Assembly (NCBI GenBank): GCA_026874595.1
Contig: CM049309.1
Coordinates: 18,977,576-19,041,575 of the forward strand
From: Sipunculus nudus
Taxonomy: Eukaryota > Annelida > Sipuncula > Golfingiida > Sipunculidae
Direction: 5' to 3'
DNA: 64,000 nucleotides
The translations under genes and the position numbers were made by a program. Every line of letters starts with the position of its first letter. The first letter of the stretch is position 1. The notes below the pieces were generated by a model. It searched no databases. It saw nothing but the letters and a program-made list of their open reading frames with translations, and was not told where the DNA came from. Shown one piece after another: positions 25,081 through 37,123 of this stretch.

Positions 25081-25860
25081 ATTATGACAGGTTCCCGGGC
25101 CGGCTTCTCTTATGTGTACAGATGAGATATGGTCATAACTAGAGTAAATGGTGGCTTTGTGATGATTACACCTGATGTATAGCCCTGGTACCCGAGACCC
25201 ACAATGAACATACAAAGGGAAGTCAAGAGCACTTCAAACGACAGTGATAAATAATGCATTACAACCAAATGAATATATCTGGACACAAAACCCCATGATT
25301 AACAACCGTCCTCAAGTGAGTCACGCCATATAGGAAAACGTCAACTGCAGCGATATGAGGAGAGTACTCCATAGTGCTGGAGATGACCACTCGAGGGCCT
25401 TTAACTCGAGCTTTTCAAGCGCACTACCTGTCCCACGACAAATGACCTTTGTGTGCCCCTGTACCCCTGGTGATACAGCACTTGAGGGTGCGCCTTTATA
25501 TTGGGGTGTATAAACTGTCCATGACACCCTGCATAAGTCCCCATAATATTCGTCAGGGATGACCACTGCCCCCGCAGAGCTAGTGTATTGTTCAGACAGC
25601 AGGTGGCTCGATGCAGTTCTGATTGGTTTATGTTGATTACCTTCCTTAGAGAAGCCTGTGTGTCGACCTCTGCACTCCTGTCTCCCTTCCTGATCCCTCG
25701 CCATATGGAAGTCATTTCTTTGGGATGATTACCTTGTATAGGAATCTCAGTGCACTGACCTATCTTTATAAGTTTATCCCTCCTCTTTATAAAGAGAATA
25801 CTTGAAACAGTGTGAGTTATTACTGAACAGTCTTCCCGTAATACTGGCAAATAGGGCCCC
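25081..25860. other. GC-richer block with overlapping unassigned minus-strand frames
   Basis: Two minus-strand frames of 127 and 149 codons (25,321-25,704 and 25,401-25,850) overlap in different phases. Neither has a known motif, a hydrophobic pattern or repeat structure. The composition stands out from the AT-rich flanks. I consider a conserved non-coding element more likely than a gene. Confidence 0.3.
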
Positions 25861-28800
25861 TTTGTATACAGTAAAGCCTAACATATGATGGGGAAAGGGA
25901 TTCTAATCAATAATTCTTTTTTCTGTCATGGTCATTTTGAAGCTGGGGAACATTTTTAAACTCCAAATAAGTTCGGGAAGGGGAGGTTATGTCGTGAAGG
26001 GGAGGTTATGTATCTATCTGTGCTTGTCTGTCTGTTCATTTGTGTTAAATACATCACAAATATAATCACTGATGGATTTAATAAAAGTCTGAAGAGGAAT
26101 AATTAAGGAATAAAACTTTGAATAATAATTCGTGGCTAATTAACTGACATTAAAACCTTCAATTTGTATTAATATTTGAAAGTGATATAACATTGACAAA
26201 TGACATTAGGAGATTTAAGCTAATGTCTTGAGAAGCTACTAAGCAAATTTGTATACTTATACAATAATAATTCCAACACTAGCGGCTTGTAAATATATTA
26301 TATACAATGAGGAATTAATGCCCCTGACAATGCCCACTTGTGTAATACTGCCAGACAGAGGCCTTAGTTATGTGCGTTAGTTGAACAGTTTTAAGCATTA
26401 GCATTCATATCAGGTCGGAAAGAACTAAAATACTGCTGCGTAAATGGTTGAAATCCTCGAGGAATCAATCAAAACATGAGCATTACAGCAAGGGTATACT
26501 ACATGTCTTCTCATTACCCAAGCATGCACACTAACGGGTGTCTGAAAGATGCATCGAAGAAGTCAAAGAAACGCTCACTCGCTGGTCAAATCACGTTTAA
26601 CTGGGGCCCCCTGCCACTTTATGAATACTCATAAACATCCGTCTGTGCTGCGGTCATTAATCAACCAATGACAGACTGTGTCTTTAACAAGACTTGATGT
26701 GTGTCCGGAATGGTTAAAAGTGAAACTATTTTCTCATCTGGCCCTGCTCAAGTAGCTCGTCTTGCTAAGATCCATCTTCCTTCCTCACAGACCATACCAG
26801 TAAGTTAAGAGCCTACTACAGAACAAGTGCTTCCTTCCGATGCTTACATTATCTAATACATACAGGTTACTGACCCTATCTGTTGGCAGTATACAGAGGT
26901 ATTATTCATATATTCATTGGTCGCGACCCTCTGGGCAAAAAGGACCCCAGGAAGCACTCCTTACAGAGTACTTATCTTGACCCTTGTACTCTCAATATAT
27001 TATCCTTAATGATTCTTTGTAACTCTTGGTGTATTACGCCTTGGGATGTTTCACAACTAAACAAAGTTTACCAGCCTGGATGTAGGTACAGGACGAATCA
27101 GAGTTGCAAAAATGTGTGTTTGACTGTTTGTGTGTGTAAATATGCTGGGGTAAGGTGTAACAGAGTACAAATTTAGACATAAAACTAAAGGTATTTTTAG
27201 TGGTCATTCCCTTAGATTATCCCATTTGTAAACTGTAAAACGTTTACCTGGTTTGATTTACATGTACCGGCTTGAACAATATTTGCAAACCTGTATGTTT
27301 GAGTGTTTGTCTGTGTATATATGTTTGAGCCAAACCAAAATCTGCATAGATGAAATGTATCTCCTAACTCCTATAACCAATACATTTGTGAGGAAGCCAC
27401 ACCCATATGCAGTATATATGAACCAGAAACACATATATGTGTGTCAAGAGCCGCAGATCGAAATAATGTAACAACTAAATGCCTTCCATTCACATAACCA
27501 TCACATAATCAAATCTCTAGATTTTAAATTTAAAAACGTTTCAATTAAAACTGAAACTGTTGGTTGTATTTCAATAATTATCATTCAATATACAGTAAAC
27601 TAGTAAAAATTTAGATACATAGTTGAATGTATATTTAATGATTACTTTGGGAAAATTTGACACCATCCTGTTGTGTCAGGAGTCTGACATTGTAATCATC
27701 TGATTGATAATATCTAGCAATAGGTATAGATAAACAAACTGAAAACTGTCTGTACCAACCTATTCTGTCGCTAATAAACTAATTACCCAGTAATGGTGTC
27801 TAGTGTTACAGAACAAAACTTACCTATCATTCAATTTGCTATTTGACCAACTGCTGTTTACAGGAGAACATCATCTCAGTACCATGTGCTCGATAAGCTT
27901 GCTTAGGACCTAATACTGTGTGTATGTCTGGAGGTTAGGTCTGTTAAAACGATATGAGTCCTACCAGGAGTTCATGTTATTTGCCCCTGGATGGGGAGAA
28001 TGTAATTACTTGCTGGCAGCAGCTATCCATCAGTCACGACATCTGCCGTGCTGATATTACTACTCCCATCCCAGTTTCAATAAATATGTACTTTGGTACA
28101 ATACATATATATTTATACATATACAGACAAAACAACTGCTAGCTAAATTAAAACTTGTATTCGCACTCAGTATTTGAGAAGGTCAACCAAGATCACTTTA
28201 TTGTACACTAATAACTGTTGCTTACTGGGCCTGCATAGCTATGATGATTTCCGCACTGATGGAGCTGTTTTTATTAATATACTATTCAATATAAGTCATG
28301 CTAATCATCTATACCTAATAGTCTTACTGTCTTAATATCTCTCATCAAAGAAAGTAAATTATGATGATTGCAAGTGCATGAAAACTAGCCAATTGGTATC
28401 ATTCACCAAGGACCCATAAACCTTATTCTCCTTCAGTGTAATACACACCCAAAATACTTGTGTATTGGTGTAAACAAAAAGTTTGGTATCATGGTTATGT
28501 CAACTGACAGTGAAAACCTATGTAACTAGTATTTACTCACATAACAGAAATTAAGTAAATTATTTATATACATTGTTTATGATAAACGTAATTAGTTGTA
28601 ATGTCAAGTGTCATACAAAAGTCTTACCTCCCAGGCATTGTCAAAATAAGAATATGTCCCTTTCACTCAGTAATACTAATCAGTTGAAGTTGTGAACATC
28701 AGCGGAGCTCGTTCAGTCTTGAATGAAGACAACTTTTTTTCTCATGGGAAGATACACCCTTAACAGATACACCACTGCCAGGGCAGGTCAGTTAATAAGC

Positions 28801-29842
28801 TATCCTCCACACCCCTGCCAGGCCTCAGGGTGCTAGCAAGTTACCACCATCAGTGGTGATAGCCGACCTATTATAAACACTAGATGAACCACTGGACACC
28901 CCACTGGGACACAAATGGAAAACGCACCCCAACAAATGCATTTCCGTCCATTGCTTAACCTTCTATAACAGTTCTACACAGTTCAGCCTGGTCCTGCAGA
29001 TTTGGGGCCCCTTGAACTGATTACCCCAAATGGTGGCTCATGGAGTTATAGATTAATGCCGATTTTGAATCCATGAACTAACATCCCTGCATCTGAGAAA
29101 GCGCAAATTGGTCTTTCCTGTTGATGGTATTCTTATAGCTTTTCCTGAGGGTGTGCCTTTCTCAGGGTGTTATTTCAAAGTAGAGACATGTACCCAATTC
29201 ACTCTTCAAGGAGTAGACTATAACAATCCCATGCCCGAGGCATATTACATTTTTAAAGCCACTTGAATTATTAACGATGCAACCTGCAATAGCCTAACAC
29301 AATCCTTCCTTCCAGGTCCCAATCCAATGCTCTGCAACGTAAAAATCCAGACAGGAAAATTAACCTTTTTCCCTGGAGTTTAACGTCTACAGCACACAAA
29401 ACACACATTTGACCTGTACCTATTAATCTTAAGAGGCTTAAGGGCCTACCTGGGACTGACAGGAAAACTTTGCTTTTCTCTTGAGATTGAGAGACTGGGA
29501 AAGTTTGCTTGGTTACTCGGTGGGCGGCCATTGACTTACCTTCATTTCTGTCATGAATGTTTTTACACCAAGTGTAGCGCACTAAACTTTGAGCACGTTT
29601 AAACAGATTTTGTGGGATTTACGAGAATGCTGTTTACATACATATCAAATAAAATATAAATGGCAGCTTTGTACTCGCTGGTAAACTAGACTTCGGGGCG
29701 ATCCCCTCAAGGGTCTTGCTCTGCTCTATTTCTTGATAAAAATCTTTCACAGCTGATACTAAAGCTAAGACTATTCAATGTGCTCTGCTAGGTATTCCAT
29801 GCCATTATAAAACTCTTATGTAATTTATATAAAAAAATCTGT

Positions 29843-29845
<3 letters not shown>
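25861..29845. other. Non-coding stretch; short duplication at 25,976-26,010
   Basis: GAAGGGGAGGTTATGT is present twice, 19 bp apart, at about 25,976 and 25,995. A GC-richer block lies at about 26,330-26,800 and another at 28,680-29,580. Between them the DNA is AT-rich. No gene is supported. Confidence 0.35.

Positions 29846-29889
<44 letters not shown>
29846..29889. repeat. TA dinucleotide microsatellite
   Basis: About 22 uninterrupted TA units. Confidence 0.95.
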
Positions 29890-29893
<4 letters not shown>

Positions 29894-30012
29894 CATGGAT
29901 AAAACAAATATATCCCATAATAATTATATTTATATGATGGCATTAAATTTTTTGGGTCAAAGATCATACTGCAGAAACTTTTAATTCAAGTCATGTTCTT
30001 TAATCACTAAAC

Positions 30013-30100
30013 AGTCACTCTCTGTCTTTCTCTGTTTGTCTTTCTGTCTGTGTGTGTCTATCTTTCTCTCTGTTTTATTCTGTCTGTCTTTCTGTGTGTG

Positions 30101-30137
<37 letters not shown>

Positions 30138-30236
30138 GTTCCTGGTCCTGTGCTTCTTTTCTCATGTCTCTGTCTTTTTCTCTGTCTTTCTTTCTCCCTG
30201 TCTTTCTTTCTCTCTCTCACTCTTCTTTGTCCCTAA
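30013..30236. repeat. Pyrimidine-rich tract with (TC)n and TGTCTTTC repeats
   Basis: The + strand is almost entirely C and T with some TGTG. It includes a (TC)n core at 30,103-30,133 and many CTGTCTTTCT phrases. Frames through it encode only Leu/Ser or Arg/Glu/Lys repeats and are artefacts. Mirror-like polypyrimidine DNA of this kind can form triplex (H-DNA) structures. Confidence 0.9.
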
Positions 30237-32930
30237 CTCATTTTCACATCTCATCTCCCATTTTGATTTTAAGAAAAAAAATATTGATAAAAACTCAAAA
30301 TCTTAACTGTGACAGATGCAAGGGCCAGCTGTATGCCATCCCTTACTCCTTAAGGTGATGAAACACATTACTGAACACAACAAAAGGGAAAATTTATGGC
30401 TATCAAACGGGAGCGGAATCACAATGCCCGAAGGGGAGCATTTACCACACGCCCTTTTTATCAGCCATATAACTGCTCTACCATATTACACTAGATGAAA
30501 ACGTACTAGTTATGTGTGAATAAGCTCAGGGCTGAGATACCAAGCTTATGGGTAACAGTAAAAACACATCAAAAGGCCTCCAGTATTATAAGCTCTGAAA
30601 ATTGACCAAAGGAGGCAGGGATTTACAGTCTTACAAAGATACTTGGCTGAAGCAAGTGTATTTTACAGCCCACTATCAAATTTACCAATTTTAGGAAATG
30701 TATATATTGTAGTAAGAAAGAAGTCAATGTTTCAAATTGTTGTGATCTAAATAGACCAAATAGATGGTGGATTACACTGCAAATATATCAGTAATTGTTT
30801 GTATAAGGATAATTAAAGATAATTAATTAGAACACTATGTTTAATGCTGAATACAAGGATACCATTTATCTAAATAGTACAGCATTTGAGAACATAATTA
30901 AAATCATAAATTCCAATCATTTATTATAAGCTCATAACAGAAATTTTTCTGTCCCATCTTTAATCCACTTGTGATACCATGTGTGTCCATAGGGAGAATT
31001 TCCATATTTCCCAGAAATGCTGAGGAATTTGACGTTATTTGGGTCTATCACTGCTCCATCTATGAGAAACTACATTAAATATTGAACTCTACCCTTGGAA
31101 AACCTGTCCAGGCCAAAGTTGCTCAGCCCAGATCAATTACATGAACTGGTAATTTACAAGTTTTACTGAATTCCATCCCATTTTACAGCTGGCATGTCTA
31201 CATATAAATACCTGATAGACAAATCATCTATTTCATAGACAAAATGGGACATTTTAAAATTCTGGAACACAATGCTTTAGGATATTATTAGCATACCAGG
31301 ATGACATGGGGATAGGACATTTCTATACATAATAGCTCATGATAAGCTGCATTTGTGCAGTATAAACCTCACAAATATGCTCTTATTCTGCAGAAATGAG
31401 AGGGAACCTACATCCATAATCATGAATGTCTAAAACTTATGAGCATTTGCCCACAAAAGATTTGGTTAACTGCATGGGGTGGCACCACTAAGAGCATTTT
31501 GGCATATTCTCAGAAAAAAAATTACATACATAATGTAGATTAGTTATTATTTTTTAAATAGGAGAAACAAAACATGCTGACTGAAACAGGTGGGTTTGTT
31601 ATGTTCCTTGAGCAACATTGTGAAAGAGAAGGATATTAACTCCACTGTGTACATACATGTAATTTGCTCTGGTATTATTACTTTCATAGAGAGGCATCCA
31701 AACTTCATGCTTTTTAATATTGCTTTAAAAATGTCAAAATAACTGTAAGACATGACAATTACCAATGAAATATTTATATATATATATATATATGTTTAAA
31801 ACAGTGTGACTGCAGAAATATGTATATTTCCCAACTCTATCTAGCTATATATTTCCAATACTGAATTCTGATTCATTTCAAGAAATTAATATTTCAAACC
31901 CTGATCTGTGGCCTATTTAAGGATGATTAAGGCCGATATCATGGTGTCAAAAAAGAAACACTTTGATCAGATTCTTGTTTTTCCATCAAGAAAGAAATAA
32001 AGTAGGTTTGTATGAAGTATGATTTTACCAGTAATTACTTGCATTAACCATTGCTTTCATCTGCCGAAAGAAATAAAATGAGCTGGTGTATGAGATATAA
32101 TAAACCACCAGTTTTTTATGTGGACACAATACTGAATCCTAAGGAGATGGTGCTTCGTAAAGCCCAGCATCTCGGAGAAACAGCAGATGAGAATTATCTG
32201 GAGATCTAGATAAGAAACCCGGACTGTTTGTCTCTGATAAGCATATGTCAAAGAGGCTTTAAAACTTAATGGTTACTTGGTTTAACCCATGTACCTAGAT
32301 TATATAAATAAGAGCAGCACGAAAACTTCATTTTTTATTTGTATTATCTACCAATACTAAATCATTAACCACATAAAACCCCATAAATACGATGTCTACT
32401 ATGTTTTAAACAATCATTTTTCTCCAGATATAAGAGGGATAAAAGACTATGATTGAAACTTAGCTTATATACTGTGAGTGAGATAAAAAATTAATTAACT
32501 GTAGATCAATGGCTCGTAACTCAGAAGAGTTCATGATTTATTTGCAATGGTTTATTACCATAGTATAGTTAAGTGTTCCAGCACTGTTCCTTGGACTGAC
32601 CATGGCTGGTACAGCAACAATTAGCTGTGTGTGGGCCCTGAAAGCCTATTTGACTGTGCCAGCAAAGGAGTCATTGTGCCTGCATATAAACATAATCAAA
32701 TTCTAAGGGGACTGCCAAACTGATTCAACAGAATGCAATAACAATACCTTCTCCACTGTATAAGCAAGTATTCACATGTTTATCAACAGAAATGGTGGTT
32801 GCTTCCCAAAACATTTCAGTATCAAATAATGGCAACATATACATATCATATACTAGTATTATATGAGAGAGAATTTGAAAGAGATTCTGTATAAAATCTT
32901 TTTTAATAAAGACAAAATCCCACTATATTT
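30237..32930. other. AT-rich non-coding stretch with small TA repeat
   Basis: No gene is supported. A short (TA)n lies at 31,775-31,793. A GGTGGCACCACT box at about 31,479 resembles the pearl core palindrome, but its surroundings do not clearly align to a core unit. Confidence 0.35.
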
Positions 32931-32934
32931 TAAG

Positions 32935-33030
32935 TGTGTAGAGACAGAAGGTGAGAAACCAGATGGAAGGAAAGAAACCAGAATGAAAGAAAGCAAACCA
33001 GAAAGAAAGAATGAAAGAAAGAAAACAAGG
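32935..33030. repeat. GAAA/GAAACCA purine-rich microsatellite
   Basis: GAAAGAAA and GAAACCAGA phrases alternate irregularly over roughly 95 bp. This produces meaningless Lys/Glu-rich frames on the + strand. Confidence 0.75.
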
Positions 33031-33234
33031 CCTACAGGCCTAATGTGAACCTGTGCAATGGGATATACATCAGGTATAATACAGGAATAATACATCCATG
33101 ATAACATGCTTGACCATTATCTGAAAAGTACTTGATTAATTTTAAAGTACATATGTGACATGCACATGTACAATGCAAGTACTAAACATTTTAAAGTACA
33201 AGTACCAATTACACAAACATCACTCCCAAAATAC

Positions 33235-33740
33235 TGGCATGGATGTACACAACAGAAAAATTATTATACATGCTGCCTCCAGTCTTGTGTATGAGAAGGT
33301 CATCAAAGATGTATTGACATGTAAAATTTCAGGCAGATACTTCAAACCACACTTGAGCTATAGAACACAGATGCATGAAACTCAAAACAATTGTAGGTGG
33401 TGCCACAAGTCATGTATAGGACAAAGTTATCCAAGATTGTTAATATGCCCAATTTCTAACCGACATGTCAAATAGCTCCCTAGAAATAAGCAGGGATATA
33501 CACTGTGCAAAAATTATTGTAGGTGGCATCTTGTATATGACAAGGCTATCCGAGATTCAGATCGAGATATGCACAATTTCAGGATGATATATCAAATCCC
33601 ACATGAGAATTAACTGGGACATACACTACTAAAAAATAATTGAAGGTGGCGACACCAGTCTTGTGTACTATAAAGCCATCACACAAAGTCAAAATTTCAG
33701 GCCAATACATCAAACTTCTCTTAAGTCAGGTGTACTGGGA
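33235..33740 (+). mobile_element. Degenerate pearl-like core array, ~125-bp units
   Basis: Units are marked by AGGTGG-type boxes at 33,395, 33,521 and 33,644, with an earlier decayed one near 33,268. Spacings are 123-126 bp. Each unit repeats CAGTCTTGTGTATGA, a TATCCAAGAT-like phrase, AATTTCAGGC and ATACATCAAAC. These phrases align with the first part of element C (36,640-36,760), so the two arrays share a common family. No left or right terminus was recognised. This is probably a relic. Confidence 0.6.
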
Positions 33741-33764
33741 CGACCAAGCGCAGGTGAGGAAGGC

Positions 33765-33972
33765 AGTTACCCTGAGTGAACTGGAACAAATTGCCAGCTG
33801 CAGCTACTGCACTGAGTGAACTTTTGACCTGTACTTGGCTGTACTGATTGAACTCTTGACCTGTTGCCTAATCTGATACAGTTAGCAGTCTGCCAAAGCT
33901 ATAAATAGATCCAGACTGAAACTGGGCCTATTGCCAAATCTGAAATAGTTGTCAGTCTGCCAAGATTCTGCC
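33765..33972. repeat. Short interleaved direct repeats
   Basis: TGAGTGAACTTTTGACCTGT (about 33,813) recurs as TGATTGAACTCTTGACCTGT about 31 bp on. The phrase TTGCC.AATCTGA.A.AGTT..CAGTCTGCCAA occurs at 33,864 and 33,931 (67-bp spacing). Two overlapping tandem duplications of different period explain the pattern. Confidence 0.65.
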
Positions 33973-34499
33973 AACCAATTACAGACACAATCTTGGCCTT
34001 TTGGTAAATCTGTTTACACATACAGAAGGCTCTGGCTAAAATGTTTTTTTTTAAGCTGACAAATTCATTAGATTTTTTTATCAAAATGTTTAGAATAATA
34101 ATACATGACTATTGAAAGCAAAATCATAATACAGATATGGAAAAATTTTATTTTATTGATGGATTTATCTTACACATAAGCTAGATATGGAAACAATTAT
34201 TTACATTGCCTATACAGCTCTGTTTATACAGCCAAAGAGCTCAGTCTGACTACTTTGACTACTTTGTGGTGTTGTCCCGATAACTTACGAAGAATATGAA
34301 GGATTTTGATAAAACTCACCAGAAATGTAAATAATTAAAATATTTTGCCTATGTTAAATTTTCAGCAGAATCAATGCAAATTTAATGAGGCCAGAGGTCA
34401 CCATACTTGGAAGGCACCTTGGTGATTTACTAAAATTCCTATGGATTTTCATGAAACTCATTTTACATATTTACCTTAAGAGCTTCTTACCTGAATCAC

Positions 34500-34827
34500 A
34501 TTCTCATCAAAATTCCTGCATATGATTGTTTTGTTAGTATGCTTACATGGCCAAATGACTAAGTTCAAATTCCTGTAACATGGCCAAAATTCATGTCACC
34601 TTAACCATTCGAACAATCTTGAGAGAACTTGTCTCTGGTATTATTTCTGTGAAATACTGAACAATGTAACTGAATGATTTTGGAGAAAAAGATTTTCAAA
34701 GTTTTTCCAGCTTTTCCCCCTGAAGCAGATGGCACCACAAAAAATCAATCCCACAATGTTTGACATGTGACAGATTTTTGCATAAAATTTGGGGATACTA
34801 GCTCCTGCTATTCCTGAGATATTATGG
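34500..34827 (+). mobile_element. Pearl-like core sequence, left part, interrupted
   Basis: The phrases CCTGTAACATGGCCAAAA, GTATTATTTCTGTGAAATACTGAACAA, GGAGAAAAAGATTTTCAAAG and TTGCATAAAATTTGG recur in the same family at 36,090-36,310. A core box AGATGGCACCAC is at 34,727. The sequence stops at 34,827, in the middle of a phrase (CCTGAGATATTATGG), where a different element begins. Confidence 0.6.
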
Positions 34828-36005
34828 ACTAGCTGATAGACCCGGTATACCGGGCTTAATACCGGGGTTGAGGAGATTTATTAACTGAGATGTGAAATGT
34901 TGGCTCATTTTTTCTATTCTAAAAATTAACAGAAAATATAGGTTTTCAGTGGGAAACTGTCTCCGTAAGATATGTATAAACATTTTGGCACGACTGCAGA
35001 ATAACGCACGCACCTCTCTGAGGCACAACACTTCTGTGAACAGAAAACGTTTCTATGTACAGCTGCTTGTATCTTTATTTTGCCACTTACTTTTAAATTA
35101 CATGAATCCTTAACATCATACCTTCCGTCCGTATAAACTCATAATCTGGTGGAGACAGTGCATGAGTGATCCTGCAGTCGCTCCAATATTTTTAACATTT
35201 ATTTTGTGGTTCTGTCCAAGTGGCAAGAAATTTATACCCCGGTATGTTTACCTTGATGACCTGGCCAGTGATGGTGTTGACATTGCGAACCGGAATGAGA
35301 CGCGGGGGCATTAAGGTTTTCGACGATATTTGACTGGATTCTATCGGTGGACGTATAAAGATTAGGTTGATGTGAGGAACACATGAAAGATATATTAAAT
35401 GTACGTTGCAAGGAAACTGTTCCTGAAGAAAGAAACAGAAATATGCATACCTCGTAAGTAGCAGAAGCGGACCCAACGGGACTCCATGCAGAGGGTCCGT
35501 ATTCATTTTCAACCGCCGCAATGTTTTTTTGTTCATCGTATTAGACAAATTTTGAGGCCTGAAACCCCAGACACCACTCCACCCCAACCCACCCCACGCC
35601 TGTTCCTGAAATTGGGACCTTGAATTAGGTTTTGTCATTAATCCTCCTGGGTTAAACTCTCCATTTCATAAAGCGAGAAACATGTGTTTTTCTCTTTTAC
35701 AAATCCCTCATTGAAAGCAAGCGTTATTCATATGAACAATAGTCCTCAGTGTTAGGGGTTAAGTGACCACGATGCATGCATTCCGGTGATTGCCGATCGA
35801 AGGCAGTTCGGCTGTGCTCAGTAAAAAAACAGAAACATCACTCAAAATTATATGTATATTAAACATTATTTATTTTCATATCACCTATGTCAATGCGGGG
35901 ATAATAACCTTTAAAATGATGTATGGCACAATATTGTTCACAGCGCGGTTTTAGAGAACATTGCGAACAAACGTGAACTAAATTCCTTTTATAAGTATTA
36001 GATTA
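34828..36005 (-). mobile_element. 1.18-kb unclassified element nested in pearl-like array
   Basis: The + strand begins ACTAGCTGATAGACCCGGTA with a perfect 14-bp palindrome CCCGGTATACCGGG (34,841-34,854), and ends TTTATAAGTATTAGATTA at 36,005. Read on the minus strand this gives TAATCTAATACTTATAAA ... ACCGGGTCTATCAGCTAGT. Such ends are familiar from widespread invertebrate dispersed repeats, but I cannot name the family. A 148-codon minus-strand frame (35,192-35,638) has no known domain. When this block is removed, the pearl core boxes at 34,727 and 36,049 are 144 bp apart, close to the ~140-bp spacing seen elsewhere. This supports a true insertion. Confidence 0.55.
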
Positions 36006-36357
36006 ATGTACTGATGACCGATGACCCCTGTACAAAAAAGGTTGATGCAGGTGGCCTCAACAATACATCGATTTCAAATACGACTCATAAGACCAACATT
36101 TGCATAAAATTTGATGATATCTCCAGCAGTTTCTGAGATTTTAATTTTAGTATGTTTTTTTGAAGAAATGACCAAGTTTAGCTTCCTGTAACTTGGCCAA
36201 AAATCACTGAACTGGAACCATTTGAACAAACTTGAGAGAGAGATTCAGGGATTATTTCTGTGAAATATTGAACAATTTGCTAGACAATTTCGGAGAAGAA
36301 GATTTTTAAAGTTTTTTAAAGCTTTTTCCCTATAAAATCTAAGTCAATGCAGACAGC
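36006..36357 (+). mobile_element. Pearl-like core sequence, continuation after insert
   Basis: The core box AGGTGGCCTCAAC is at 36,049 with a damaged right arm. It is followed by TTGCATAAAATTTGATGATA, CCTGTAACTTGGCCAAAA, GATTATTTCTGTGAAATATTGAACAA and GGAGAAGAAGATTTTTAAAG, matching 34,540-34,820. No right terminus or microsatellite follows. Instead a new left terminus begins at 36,358. Confidence 0.6.
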
Positions 36358-36402
36358 AAACAAGGGACCCATGGGTCACGGCGCTCAGCTGTTATATATG
36401 AT
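36358..36402 (+). mobile_element. Orphan pearl-like left terminus (type I)
   Basis: AACAAGGGACCCATGGGTCA holds the perfect 12-bp palindrome GACCCATGGGTC (36,366-36,377), then GCTCAGCTG (36,383-36,391). Only about 12 bases later the left terminus of element C begins, so this one has lost its body or was used as an insertion site. Confidence 0.65.
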
Positions 36403-37123
36403 AAACAAGAGACCCAGGGGTCTAATGTTCACTCTGTGAATTACTGTGCAATTTGGCAAGTGATTAAAAAAAAATGAATGTGAAAATACCATTTATTCCT
36501 TTCCAAGTAGACATTGTCCTATTGCACAAGGTAGGTGGCGCCACCTATCTGGTTTATGAGAAAACTTTCCAAGATGACTGCACATGCCAAATTTCAGACC
36601 AATACTCCTGAGATGTGAGCAATTTTCACCAAAAGCAAATGTATGAATGGACACCACAGGAAAATTATTGCAGATGGCACCACCAGTCTTGTTTACGAGA
36701 TGGAGGTGACGAAGATCTATGGACATGCACAATTTCAACCCAATACACTGAACAAACACTAAGACGATCAGATGGCAAATGCAAAGTTGGACACTCCGCA
36801 AAAAGTATTGTAGGTGGCGCCACCTGTCTGGTTAACGAGAAAACTTTCCTAGATGGATAGACATGACAAATTTCAGATCAATACATTAAAGGTTGAGGGT
36901 TGTTATATAAAAGAAACCCAGGTTTGTACTGCACAGAAAGGTTCTCCATCATTGTTACCTACAACTACATAGGTGAGGGAACAAGTATGCCAGGTTTTGG
37001 AAAGATCAGTCCAAGGGTCCTAGAGGAGACTCTGTTTTTGTGGATTATAACAAATAAATACTTAATGACATATTTTGGATAAAAGCAGAAAACACCATTA
37101 CAGCCTGCTGAATGTAGCTAAAC

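Noticed and set aside
25321-25850. Two overlapping minus-strand frames of 127 and 149 codons
   Set aside because: They run in different phases over the same DNA, so at most one could be real. Neither has a domain, signal peptide or supporting splice context.
29981-30358. Arg/Glu-rich and Leu/Ser-rich frames on both strands
   Set aside because: They are translations of the TC/TGTCTTTC low-complexity tract.
31476-31490. Isolated GGTGGCACCACT as another pearl core unit
   Set aside because: The flanking sequence does not clearly align with any core unit here, and a single box is not enough.
35192-35638. 148-codon minus-strand frame as a possible gene or transposon protein
   Set aside because: It lies inside the 1.18-kb nested repeat, has no recognisable reverse transcriptase, endonuclease or transposase motif, and is short enough to occur by chance.
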